Shown here piece by piece: positions 17,556-26,917 of a stretch of 64,000 nt of DNA; positions within the stretch are counted from its first letter, which is position 1, and each line of letters begins with the position of its first letter. Source of the DNA: Bacillus sp. S/N-304-OC-R1 (GTDB lineage Bacteria > Bacillota > Bacilli > Bacillales > Cytobacillaceae). Under the pieces are notes generated by a model. That model had not been told where the DNA came from. It ran no database searches and saw nothing but the letters and a program-made list of their open reading frames with translations. The stretch covers positions 248,001-312,000 of the forward strand of contig NZ_JACWFE010000024.1 of NCBI RefSeq assembly GCF_019749375.1, in the 5' to 3' direction. The position numbers and the translations under genes are program-made.

Positions 17556-18446
17556 ATGAAAATCGAAAATTTAAATTTTGGTGAAGTTCTGCATTCTTTA
17601 AGAACATATAAAAAACTAAAGATTGAAGAGCTGGCAGATGGTATTTGTTCTGCAGAAGATATAGAACTCTTCGAAAAAGATCATAAATACCCAACCTTAG
17701 AGCAGTTTTCAAAGCTAGCAGATAAACTAAATGTAGACGTAAACTATTTATTCGACTTTACAACGAGCAGCCGTTTCAATTACTCAGTAACGGTTTCTAA
17801 TTTAATTAATGATTACAAGAAAAAGCGGGATTATCGAGCAATTTATGAAATCATCCAAAAAGAAAAAGCCAATCCGCTTTTTCACAAAACACCTAATCAG
17901 CAATATTTATTATGGCATGAAGGAATTTGTGTCTATTACATAGAAAATAATAAGGAGTTAGCTATCCAGCTATTGGAAAAAGCAATTAAACTCACGAATA
18001 CTAACTTCACCAACTTAACAGAAAGAGAGATTGATATACTGTCAAGCATTGCCATCATTGAAAAAGATGCACAGAACTTTGACACTGCTCTCTCTTTATT
18101 TTCAGAAGCTATTAATCATTTAAGTGCAATACCTTATAAACATGATCCAAAAATCGAAATAAAAGTGTTCTACTCATATGCACAGTTATTAACAAAGGTT
18201 GGCAGATACCATGAATCCCTCCGCTATTGCTTAGAAGGAATTCAAATATGCATTTCAAAAGATTTAAATTATCAATTTGCTGATTTCCACTATCAGGCTG
18301 GGGAAAACTATATAAGATTGGGGGAATTAGAAAAAGGAAACGAATATATGGAAAAGGCAATTACTATTTTTAATATTCAAGGAAATAGTAAGTTTGCTCA
18401 GCTAGTAAAAACTGAATATAGAAAACTCTTAGCTGATAGTAATTAA
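17556..18446 (+). CDS. PlcR-like quorum-sensing regulator (HTH plus TPR, RRNPP family)
   Basis: Predicted transcription factor controlled by a re-imported peptide. The 296 residues have an N-terminal XRE-type helix-turn-helix (about 9-63, FGEVLHSLRTYKKLKIEELA then PTLEQFSKLADKLNVDVNYLF) and a C-terminal all-helical TPR-like region (about 75-290) with repeated pairs such as GRYHESLRYCLEGIQICI and GELEKGNEYMEKAITIF. Length and architecture match PlcR (about 285 residues) better than NprR or Rap proteins. It is followed 24 bp later by a peptide-precursor gene that shares the ADLP motif of PapR. No classical PlcR box was found nearby, so the DNA target probably differs. Assignment to the superfamily is firm; the pairing is inference. 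Confidence 0.85.
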   Translation: MKIENLNFGEVLHSLRTYKKLKIEELADGICSAEDIELFEKDHKYPTLEQFSKLADKLNVDVNYLFDFTTSSRFNYSVTVSNLINDYKKKRDYRAIYEIIQKEKANPLFHKTPNQQYLLWHEGICVYYIENNKELAIQLLEKAIKLTNTNFTNLTEREIDILSSIAIIEKDAQNFDTALSLFSEAINHLSAIPYKHDPKIEIKVFYSYAQLLTKVGRYHESLRYCLEGIQICISKDLNYQFADFHYQAGENYIRLGELEKGNEYMEKAITIFNIQGNSKFAQLVKTEYRKLLADSN

Positions 18447-18470
18447 TTTTAATAATGGAGGTAATTAGAA

Positions 18471-18662
18471 ATGAAAAAGCTTTTCGTTCTTATCACTTTA
18501 TTATTAGGAATTTTTGGACTAGCCAGTATAAGTACATACTCACAAGAAGTAGCTGATTTGCCATCAATCCACAGCATTGAAGAAATGCCTCAAACGCCAT
18601 CATTTGAATTAGCAGACCTCCCTTCTATTCACAGTATTGAATTACATGATGATTTATCCTAA
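18471..18662 (+). CDS. PapR-like signalling peptide precursor with duplicated decapeptide
   Basis: Predicted exported pheromone precursor of 63 residues. It has a Sec-type signal peptide (MKK then about 17 hydrophobic residues, ending near residue 25) and a short acidic mature part containing the decapeptide ADLPSIHSIE twice, at residues 28-37 and 48-57, 20 residues apart. PapR of the B. cereus group also carries ADLP in its active C-terminal peptide (ADLPFEF). GGAGGT lies 8 bases upstream of ATG 18471, and the gene directly follows the PlcR-like regulator, with a strong terminator after it. The duplicate copies differ only at synonymous positions. Processing site and active length are unknown. 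Confidence 0.8.
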   Translation: MKKLFVLITLLLGIFGLASISTYSQEVADLPSIHSIEEMPQTPSFELADLPSIHSIELHDDLS

Positions 18663-18679
18663 TCAAAGAAATGAACAAT

Positions 18680-18720
18680 AACCCCTAAAGCGCTGTTATA
18701 AAAAGCTTTAGGGGTTTTTT
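18680..18720 (+). terminator. Strong terminator closing the regulator-peptide operon
   Basis: ACCCCTAAAGC (18681-18691) and GCTTTAGGGGT (18705-18715) form a perfect 11-bp stem followed by TTTTT. Confidence 0.9.
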
Positions 18721-18823
18721 GTCGAAATTTACATAATTTGTGGATTTTTGTTGAATTATGTTGAATTTTAAGTTAAATTGCTTTATCATAACCTGTATAA
18801 AGTAATTTAGTCCTAAAATTAGA

Positions 18824-18926
18824 TATGTGACAAAGGCAAACTATTCGAAAGAATAGGACGCAAAGCCTAGGGTCTAAAGTTTAGGTTAAGAAATAATACC
18901 TATAACTATGATAGCCTGGTTACCAA
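18824..18926 (+). ncRNA. Cyclic di-GMP-I (GEMM) riboswitch aptamer
   Basis: The sequence fits the GEMM-I consensus: AAAGGCAAAC, a P2 stem CTATTC-GAAA-GAATAG with the GAAA tetraloop, the conserved GGACGCAAAGCC, GGGTCTAAAG at the receptor side, and a 3' strand GATAGCCTGGTTACC. The ligand-binding G and A positions of the class are present as far as can be seen. It is followed within 30 bases by a terminator and then the small protein, EAL and chemoreceptor genes. Boundaries are approximate. Confidence 0.9.
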
Positions 18927-18954
18927 ACTTTTGATTATTTTTAAATGGAACTTT

Positions 18955-18987
18955 GGCTATTCTATTTTCATAGAATGGTCTTTTTTT
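18955..18987 (+). terminator. Riboswitch-controlled terminator
   Basis: GGCTATTCTA (18955-18964) pairs with TAGAATGGTC (18971-18980), with two G-U pairs and a 6-base loop, followed by seven T. It lies 29 bases after the c-di-GMP aptamer and 94 bases before the first gene, so it is the likely expression platform. Confidence 0.8.
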
Positions 18988-19080
18988 ACTTTTTAATCAA
19001 ATTTTCATAAGCATATAAATGCTATGGAAAACAATATAAACGTACAATAGAGAATTTTTTTTAAAAAAAGGCGGTTTAAA

Positions 19081-19458
19081 ATGAAGGTTGAAGATGTGAT
19101 AGTTGATATTAACAAATATATGGAGCAATTAGATTTTGTAACGGCGCGAAAACTAATTGAGGAGAATCTAGAAGTATTAAATAAACATAGGATTGCCTTA
19201 AAAAGCAACGCAAGAGAACTGCTTAAATTTCTTACCGACAGACATGAATCCGGCCATGAAGCAATTACAAGACAGGAAATGGCTACACTGATTGCTATTA
19301 ATACATATGCAACTAATTTTGATGTAAGAGGCTTGAAATTAATCATTAAAGATAAAGCCAAATTACTTTTAAGATCAGATGTTATTCAATATTTAAACAA
19401 AGACGCAAGAGTCATATTAGATGGTATGGGTGTCATTGCGAAATTACCAACTAATTAA
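19081..19458 (+). CDS. Small unknown protein, first gene after the c-di-GMP riboswitch
   Basis: Not recognised. The 125 residues are predicted to be soluble and mostly helical, rich in charged residues, with no signal peptide, membrane segment or known catalytic motif. It begins MKVEDVIVDINKYMEQLDF and ends near ILDGMGVIAKLPTN. ATG 19081 is preceded by AAAAAGGCGG. The reading frame overlaps the following EAL gene by up to 38 bp, which suggests translational coupling and a joint function. Its place as first gene under the c-di-GMP riboswitch suggests a role in the c-di-GMP response, by context only. Confidence 0.75.
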   Translation: MKVEDVIVDINKYMEQLDFVTARKLIEENLEVLNKHRIALKSNARELLKFLTDRHESGHEAITRQEMATLIAINTYATNFDVRGLKLIIKDKAKLLLRSDVIQYLNKDARVILDGMGVIAKLPTN

Positions 19459-20209
19459 TGAATGGTTTTCTACTATCTTTGAGGGAGAAGGGTGTAAAAT
19501 TAGTCCGACAAAACTAAAAGTAATCAACGACCAATTATTGTACAGTGAATATCAGCCGCTTATTGATAGCAGCAACGAAACTGTATTTGCTCATGAAGCT
19601 TTACTTAGAACTACACCACGAATGAATCCTCTTGCCGTTATTGAAAAAGCTAGAATGAATGGGATTTTATATGAATTGGATACTTATTGCATTATGAATG
19701 CAATCAAGGAGTATCCTGACTCATATTTTAAATCTCATTTATTATTTATTAATATTTTCCCTTCTACGATCATTCATCAAGATTTTGATCACTTTATTCA
19801 CAAGCTTCTTCGTCATTTTTCATACATAGAGGGGCGAATTGTTTTTGAAGTTAATGAGGAAGCCATTCAAAATAACTACTGGAAACAAGCGTCCTTTATA
19901 AAACGTCTTTCCTTTTTAAAATCAAAAGGATTTCAAATTGCTTTCGATGATTTGCCAGTTATAAAAGACTCTTTTAAAATGATTGAATTCATTTCACCGG
20001 ATTTCATAAAGCTTGATCATACAAATTCAAAGGGGTTATCTGTTTCAATCGAAAAACAGACTTTAATTTCCCTCTTTTTAGAATATACAAATACGAACAT
20101 TAAATTAGTGTTAGAGGGCATTGAAACAAAAGAGGATTTAGTAACAGCTAAACAATTAGGTGTGCCACTTCTTCAAGGGTATTATATTTCCAAACCAAAG
20201 CGTCTATAG
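19421..20209 (+). CDS. EAL-domain protein with divergent loop 6
   Basis: Related to c-di-GMP phosphodiesterases. Visible residues of the EAL site are E59 (HEALLRT), N111 (FINIFPS), E143 (VFEVNE), D176-D177 (AFDDLPV), K197 (IKLDH), E232 (LEGIE) and Q252 (LQGYYISKP). The usual DDFGxG loop 6 is replaced by DDLPVIKDSF, which in other EAL proteins weakens or abolishes catalysis, so it may be a slow enzyme or a c-di-GMP sensor. There is no membrane or partner domain. The start is uncertain: ATG 19421 lies inside the upstream gene, while GAGGGAGAAGGG at 19480-19491 hints at a later start. Confidence 0.82.
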   Translation: MVWVSLRNYQLINEWFSTIFEGEGCKISPTKLKVINDQLLYSEYQPLIDSSNETVFAHEALLRTTPRMNPLAVIEKARMNGILYELDTYCIMNAIKEYPDSYFKSHLLFINIFPSTIIHQDFDHFIHKLLRHFSYIEGRIVFEVNEEAIQNNYWKQASFIKRLSFLKSKGFQIAFDDLPVIKDSFKMIEFISPDFIKLDHTNSKGLSVSIEKQTLISLFLEYTNTNIKLVLEGIETKEDLVTAKQLGVPLLQGYYISKPKRL

Positions 20210-20266
20210 AGATGCCCTTTTTTTTGACTAAAAAATTTAAATTAAATTAGAAAGCTGGTAGTAACG

Positions 20267-21958
20267 TTGGGTAGATTAATAAATTTCAAAAGTATAAAAA
20301 CCAAAATATTATTTGGTTTTTCACTTGTTATTATCCTTGTCCTATTATTAGGTAGTTTCACCTTATATGAAATCAATAAAACTAACAAAGAAACAGAACA
20401 AATAGTAAACAAAGAGCTGCAATTATTAATTGCCAATCAGCAGATGTCAAACACAATGGCCAATCGAATAGCAACAGCAAGAGCTTATGTTTTATATGGC
20501 GGGGATTATAAAGACCGATTTAACAGCTATACTGAACAGGGCAAATATAGTGAAGCAATAATCAGAGAGATTGGCGCAACTCCGGAATTTGAAAACCTAA
20601 TTAAAAAAACTGTAGAGTGGAGACAATATGTAGCTAAAGAAGTGTTTGAGGAGTATGACAAAGGAAACGCTGATTTAGCACGTGATAATTTAGGGAAAAC
20701 AGATTCGACCGTAAGGGAACTAATGGCTGGGTATGAAAAGTTAGCTAGCGATAGCCAAGAAACTATTCAAGGAAAAGGAAAACAAATTATCGCTAACGGA
20801 CAAAGAACTTCGATAACAATAACCATTGTAATCCTTTTAGTAATTGTCGTCAGTATATCTGTAGCACTTGTTAGCGCTGTTATAATATCAAGACCGATTA
20901 TTAGAGTAATGGCTAGAATGAAGCAGATAGCTTCAGGTGATTTAAGTCAAGAGCCATTAGCTAATAAATCTCGAGACGAGGTTGGCCAGCTAGTCATGGC
21001 AACAAATGAAATGAATAGCAATGTTCGTCAATTATTATATGAAATTAATATCGTTTCAGATTCAATTGCAGGACAGAGCGAGGAATTAACACAATCTGCA
21101 AATGAAGTAAACGCTGGCTCCCAGCAAATAGCAACGACAATGCAAGAATTAGCAACAGGTTCAGAAACGCAAGCTACAAGTGCAAGCAGCCTTGCCGCCA
21201 TCATGGGCTCTTTCTCAACCACCGTTCATGAGGCCAATTCAAATGGGGACAAGATTCTTCAAGCTTCAAATGAAGTCTTATCAATGACTGATGAAGGCAG
21301 TAAGCTTATGGAATCTTCCTTTAATCAAATGACGAAAATTGATCAGATTATTCAGGAAGCAGTTCAAAAGGTGAATAATCTTGATACAAAATCTCAAGAA
21401 ATTTCAAAATTAGTATCAGTTATTAAAGACATTGCTGACCAAACCAATTTATTAGCTTTAAATGCGGCAATTGAATCAGCAAGAGCAGGTGAACATGGCA
21501 AAGGGTTTGCTGTTGTTGCAAACGAAGTAAAAAAATTGGCTGAACAGGTTTCTGCATCGGTTTCAGATATTACAAATATCGTTTCCGGCATTCAAGAAGA
21601 ATCAACAATTGTAACCGAATCTCTACAATCAGGATATTCTGAAGTTATCCAAGGAACTAATCAAATCCAAACAACTAGCACCACATTCGAAGTAATTAAT
21701 ACTGCGATTAAAGAAATGACAAACAGTATTCAGACTGTTACAAATAATCTATCCAATATTTCCTCTAACAGCAAAATCATGAGTGAATCTATTTCAGAAA
21801 TTGCAGCGATTTCTGAAGAATCTGCTGCAGGTGTCGAACAGACTTCTGCTTCATCTCAGCAGATCAGCTCTTCAATGGATGAAGTAGCCAACAGTTCAGA
21901 CGAACTTGCAAAACAAGCTGAAAAACTAAATGAACTTGTTCTTCAATTTAAATTGTAG
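20267..21958 (+). CDS. Methyl-accepting chemotaxis protein
   Basis: Transmembrane chemoreceptor that controls CheA/flagellar rotation. The 563 residues show TM1 (about 13-35), an extracellular helical sensor of about 150 residues, TM2 (about 183-207), HAMP (about 208-260, [15 protein letters not shown]) and a signalling domain with the conserved hairpin [20 protein letters not shown]. Start TTG 20267 is weak, with GGTAG upstream; no nearer alternative was seen. It follows the EAL gene by 57 bp without a terminator, so it is probably in the same riboswitch-controlled transcript. The ligand is unknown. Confidence 0.92.
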   Translation: MGRLINFKSIKTKILFGFSLVIILVLLLGSFTLYEINKTNKETEQIVNKELQLLIANQQMSNTMANRIATARAYVLYGGDYKDRFNSYTEQGKYSEAIIREIGATPEFENLIKKTVEWRQYVAKEVFEEYDKGNADLARDNLGKTDSTVRELMAGYEKLASDSQETIQGKGKQIIANGQRTSITITIVILLVIVVSISVALVSAVIISRPIIRVMARMKQIASGDLSQEPLANKSRDEVGQLVMATNEMNSNVRQLLYEINIVSDSIAGQSEELTQSANEVNAGSQQIATTMQELATGSETQATSASSLAAIMGSFSTTVHEANSNGDKILQASNEVLSMTDEGSKLMESSFNQMTKIDQIIQEAVQKVNNLDTKSQEISKLVSVIKDIADQTNLLALNAAIESARAGEHGKGFAVVANEVKKLAEQVSASVSDITNIVSGIQEESTIVTESLQSGYSEVIQGTNQIQTTSTTFEVINTAIKEMTNSIQTVTNNLSNISSNSKIMSESISEIAAISEESAAGVEQTSASSQQISSSMDEVANSSDELAKQAEKLNELVLQFKL

Positions 21959-21972
21959 GTAAAATCAACAGA

Positions 21973-22004
21973 AACCCCTAGAAAAAAATTTCTAGGGGTT
22001 TTGT
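21973..22004 (+). terminator. Terminator between the chemoreceptor and tyrS
   Basis: AACCCCTAGAAA / TTTCTAGGGGTT form a perfect 12-bp stem with TTTTGTT after it on the plus strand. It may also stop tyrS transcripts from the other side. Confidence 0.85.
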
Positions 22005-22038
22005 TATATCGTGATTATTCTAAGAAGTAGACTCCATC

Positions 22039-23346
<1,308 letters not shown>

Positions 23347-23358
23347 CTATTATCAAAT

Positions 23359-23483
23359 TAGAAAAGCGCAAGCGACTTGCTCACCCCCGACAAGCACAAG
23401 TCTAGCCTCACGGAAAGGTGTTTTTTACCTTTTTGGGAGGATTGACTTGTGACCTCGAGGGGGTAGTCGCTGGAGCCAGACAA
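23359..23483. repeat. Dispersed intergenic repeat, copy 1
   Basis: A 125-bp element beginning TAGAAAAGCGCAAGCGACTT and ending GGGGGTAGTCGCTGGAGCCA then GACAA. Its ends match copy 2 at 29642-29750. Internal inverted segments (GACAAGCACAAGTC against GACTTGTG, AAAGGTG against ACCTTT) allow a large hairpin. Similar short repeats are common in Bacillaceae intergenic regions. It lies in the transcribed leader of tyrS, immediately after the T-box terminator. Confidence 0.75.
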
Positions 23484-23518
23484 ATAAAAAAAACGCCCCT
23501 GCTGATCTGCAGGGACGC
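23484..23518 (-). terminator. T-box-controlled terminator of tyrS
   Basis: On the minus strand CGTCCCTGC (23517-23509) pairs with GCAGGGGCG (23502-23494), followed by at least eight T (23493-23485). It is the terminator arm of the T-box switch. Confidence 0.88.
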
Positions 23519-23785
23519 ATATTTATTTGCGCGGTACCACCCAAATTGAGGACAATAATAGTCCTCCACTTTATATTGATAACGGATCATCCGTTCACTG
23601 CTATAACTGAAAAAACAGGTTGACAGTGAATGCTCAGGGAGGTAATTCATCCTTCTACTTGTACCGGCTCACAGCAACCGCCGGCTTTCTGAAACAGAGA
23701 TAGAAGCACTACTTATTCCCGTCAAGGCACGTATAGAATTATTAAGTAATCTTGCAAGCACTTTAGACTGAAAGAGACGTTGTGC
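23494..23785 (-). ncRNA. T-box leader responding to tRNA-Tyr
   Basis: The minus strand contains the T-box sequence TGGGTGGTACCGCG (23543-23530) just before the terminator, and a long structured 5' region with Stem I. A TAC codon at 23663-23661, in the context GCCGGTACAAGTAG, is a good specifier for tyrosine. Uncharged tRNA-Tyr would stabilise the antiterminator. The 5' end is approximate. Confidence 0.9.
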
Positions 23786-23904
23786 TTTTTTCATAATATA
23801 GCATTTTTAACATATGAAATTAAAAATGTCAAATTTCATTTTCAAGAAAAAAGGAAAATTTAGAAAAATAGCGAAGCTTGTCATAATGGATACTCTCTTT
23901 ATGC

Positions 23905-23910
23905 TATAAT
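23905..23910 (+). promoter_or_regulatory. Extended -10 promoter element of the penicillin-binding protein gene
   Basis: TGCTATAAT is an extended -10 sequence 29 bases upstream of the start codon. No good -35 element at the usual spacing was seen. Confidence 0.5.
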
Positions 23911-23938
23911 GTATGTGATTTTAGGGGGAATGATATGA

Positions 23939-26860
23939 ATGAAAGAAAATCCAAACTCGAAAGATAAAATGAAATCGCGATTTAGTTTTTTAGCAAATAA
24001 AAAAGCGGCAAAAGGTGCTAGCATCTCTTTTCAAGTCATCTGGAATTTAATTTTATTATTTATCATTATTATTGTTATTGCTGGTTCTTTTGCAGGCGGT
24101 GCTGGTGCAGGTTACTTTGCTTCACTAGTGAAAAACGAGAAAATCCGTCCATATGAAAAAATGAAAAAAGATATTTATAACTACGAAGAAACATCAGACC
24201 TCTATTTTGCGGACAATGTTTATCTCGGAAAGCTTCGAACAGATTTGGATCGTGAAGAGGTTAAGCTTGAAAATGTATCCCAACATTTAATTGATGCGAT
24301 CGTCGCTACGGAAGATGAGTATTTTTATGAGCATGACGGGGTTGTTCCTAAAGCAATCATGCGTGCCATCTTTCAAGAAGTAACTAATTCTTCTGTCCAA
24401 TCAGGCGGAAGTACTCTTACTCAGCAGCTGATAAAAAATCAATTATTAACAAACGAGGTTTCCTTCGAACGAAAAGCGAAAGAAATTCTTCTAGCCCTTC
24501 GCTTAGAAAAGTTTTTTGATAAGAAGGAAATTTTAGAAGCTTACTTAAATGTCTCTACCTTAGGAAGAAATTCCTCTGGAAGGAATATTGCAGGCGTACA
24601 GTCAGCCGCAAAAGGAATCTTTGGCGTAGATGCAAAGGATTTAAATATTCCGCAAGCTGCCTTTATTGCCGGACTTCCCCAAAGTCCTTTCGGCTATACA
24701 CCGTACACCCAAGCTGGAGAATTAAAAACAAAGGAAGGCTTAGAGCCAGGGCTTACAAGATTAAAAACGGTTTTAAAAAGAATGTATGATGATGGGAAAC
24801 TGACACAAAAGCAATATGAAGAGGCTTTAGCCTATGATATTACAAAGGATTTTATCCCTCGTGTAGAAAGTACAGTAGAAAAGTATCCCTATTTAACTTT
24901 TGAAATCGAAAAAAGAGCTAAAGAAATTTTAGCTGGCATTCTTGCCAAAGAAGATGGATATGATGAAGAAGATTTAAAGCACGATAAAGAGCTAGAAAAT
25001 GAATATAAAATTTTGGCCGACAGAAATCTTCGCCAAAACGGCTACCAAATTCATACAACCATCCATAAAGGTATTTATGATGCCATGCAGGTAGCTAAGG
25101 ATAACTTCGCCTATTACGGCAGCGATAAGATTGAAATGGTAAAAGACTCTGAAACCGGAGAAATGAAAGAAGTCGTTGAGCCTGTTCAGGTAGGTGCTAT
25201 TCTTATAGACAACAGCACCGGAAAGATCCTCTCCTTTGTTGGAGGAAGGGATTATAATTTAAAACAAGTGAACCATGCAACTGATACATTGAGATCTAAC
25301 GGATCTACGATGAAGCCGTTAGTCGTTTATGCACCTGCGCTAGAACTGGGAGCGGTTTCACCAGGTACAGTGATCCCCGATGTAGAGGTATTTCTTGACC
25401 CACATCGTCCTGATGTACCATACCCGAGAAACTATGACAAACGATATAGCGGATTAGTTTCAGCTCGTCACGCCCTTGCCATGTCGTATAATGTCCCGGC
25501 GATGCTGACATATCGGACCATTATGGATCAGCGTCCAGCTCAATATTTAGAAAAAATGGGCTTTACGTCTGTGATTGAAAATGATTATACAACAAATTCA
25601 TTGGCACTAGGTGGAATTACCAATGGGGTTACCGTTGAAGAAAATACAAATGCTTTTGGTACTTTTGCCAACGGTGGAAAATTTATTGACGCCTACATGA
25701 TTGAAAAAATTGTAGATAAATCAGGTAATATTATTTATCAGCATGAAGTAAAGCCTGTTGACGTGTTTAGCCCTCAAACAGCTTATTTAACGATTGATAT
25801 GATGAGAGATGTCATTAATCAAGGAACAGCCAGCTCATTAAAAGGCCGTTTAAAGTTTAATTCTGATTGGGCGGGTAAAACAGGAACAGGACAGGATTTA
25901 AAAGATTCATGGTTTGTAGGAATTAACCCGAAAGTCAGTTTTGGAGTCTGGAATGGATACGATACCCCAAAATCACTTGAGCTTCGATATAAGGGACTTC
26001 ACCATGGTGCGCGTAACGTCTATTTATGGTCAGAACTGATGAATGCTGCCTATAATGCAGCACCAGATCTCGTCGCAACAAACCAGCCATTCCAAATGCC
26101 TGGTGGAATTGTCCGCAGATCCTATTGTGCAGCATCCGGACTTCTCCCCTCAGATGCTTGCTCAAAGGCAGGACTTGTCGTAACCGATTGGTACAATGCA
26201 AAATTTGCTCCTAATCAGACTGACGATAGCTTTGCTGATGGAAAGTACGTCCTTGTTGGGGAAAAACGTTATTTAGCATTAGAAAGTACGCCTTCTGAAT
26301 TTGTGCACACTGGCGTAGTGATAAGTCCTAAAATCTTTGAGGACAAATATGGAATCTCAATTAAAGACGTATCACAGTTAATTCCTAGCAAAGAAAGATG
26401 GGCTGGCTTGTTAGTTGCTGATTCAAAATTAGAAGAGAATGGGAAGGTTCCAAGCCCTCCAGTCATTAGCCAATCTAATTCAACGATTGTATGGAATTTA
26501 CATCCGGAAAAAGATGTAATCGGCTATAGAATATATCAAAAGTCCGGGGACAGTGTTATAAAAGCTGGAATCATTTCAGCTGGGGATTCACTTGCATTTA
26601 GCGCACCAAATGGCGAGTTCTATATTACGGCAGTTGATATTGCAGGAAAAGAATCAGCTCCATCGAATATAATTCGAATTGGAAAACCTGATGATTCACA
26701 TGCTGATCCTAATGATCCAGCCAAACCTCCTAAGGAAGAAAAACCAAAGAATCCGCATGGAGATGGAAATTCTAAACCAGGTGGAGATCATCCAGGTGAT
26801 GGAGAAGGTGATGGCGGAAACGGAGAAAATCCTGATCCCCCACCAACAGATGAGGTTTAG
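23939..26860 (+). CDS. Class A penicillin-binding protein (transglycosylase/transpeptidase)
   Basis: Bifunctional peptidoglycan synthase on the outer membrane face. The 973 residues show a membrane anchor (about 31-60), a GT51 transglycosylase domain (ATEDEYFYEHDGV, GGSTLTQQLIKNQ, RKAKEILLALRLE), and a transpeptidase domain with SxxK (GSTMKP), SYN (MSYNVP) and KTG (GKTGTGQDLKDSW). A fibronectin-like segment and an unusual tail rich in Pro, Gly, Asp and Lys follow (about 915-973). ATG 23939 has TTAGGGGGAA upstream. In B. subtilis tyrS is followed directly by acsA, so this gene is an insertion relative to that order. Which B. subtilis PBP it corresponds to cannot be settled from motifs. Confidence 0.93.
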   Translation: MKENPNSKDKMKSRFSFLANKKAAKGASISFQVIWNLILLFIIIIVIAGSFAGGAGAGYFASLVKNEKIRPYEKMKKDIYNYEETSDLYFADNVYLGKLRTDLDREEVKLENVSQHLIDAIVATEDEYFYEHDGVVPKAIMRAIFQEVTNSSVQSGGSTLTQQLIKNQLLTNEVSFERKAKEILLALRLEKFFDKKEILEAYLNVSTLGRNSSGRNIAGVQSAAKGIFGVDAKDLNIPQAAFIAGLPQSPFGYTPYTQAGELKTKEGLEPGLTRLKTVLKRMYDDGKLTQKQYEEALAYDITKDFIPRVESTVEKYPYLTFEIEKRAKEILAGILAKEDGYDEEDLKHDKELENEYKILADRNLRQNGYQIHTTIHKGIYDAMQVAKDNFAYYGSDKIEMVKDSETGEMKEVVEPVQVGAILIDNSTGKILSFVGGRDYNLKQVNHATDTLRSNGSTMKPLVVYAPALELGAVSPGTVIPDVEVFLDPHRPDVPYPRNYDKRYSGLVSARHALAMSYNVPAMLTYRTIMDQRPAQYLEKMGFTSVIENDYTTNSLALGGITNGVTVEENTNAFGTFANGGKFIDAYMIEKIVDKSGNIIYQHEVKPVDVFSPQTAYLTIDMMRDVINQGTASSLKGRLKFNSDWAGKTGTGQDLKDSWFVGINPKVSFGVWNGYDTPKSLELRYKGLHHGARNVYLWSELMNAAYNAAPDLVATNQPFQMPGGIVRRSYCAASGLLPSDACSKAGLVVTDWYNAKFAPNQTDDSFADGKYVLVGEKRYLALESTPSEFVHTGVVISPKIFEDKYGISIKDVSQLIPSKERWAGLLVADSKLEENGKVPSPPVISQSNSTIVWNLHPEKDVIGYRIYQKSGDSVIKAGIISAGDSLAFSAPNGEFYITAVDIAGKESAPSNIIRIGKPDDSHADPNDPAKPPKEEKPKNPHGDGNSKPGGDHPGDGEGDGGNGENPDPPPTDEV

Positions 26861-26871
26861 CAGATATGAAA

Positions 26872-26909
26872 AAGAACCGTGCAGTTCATTCATCGCACGG
26901 TTCTTTTCA
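26872..26909. terminator. Convergent terminator between the PBP gene and acsA
   Basis: AAGAACCGTGC / GCACGGTTCTT form a perfect 11-bp stem with T-rich flanks on the plus strand and A-rich flanks that give T on the minus strand. Confidence 0.85.
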
Positions 26910-26917
26910 TTTTCTTT

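Noticed and set aside
17463..18471. Classical PlcR box (TATGNANNNNTNCATA) near the PlcR-like gene
   Set aside because: Scanned by eye around the regulator and peptide genes; no match, so not claimed.
23790..23860. tyrS promoter TTGACA
   Set aside because: A good TTGACA is present on the minus strand, but the best -10 (TATATT) is 26 bases away; pairing not convincing.
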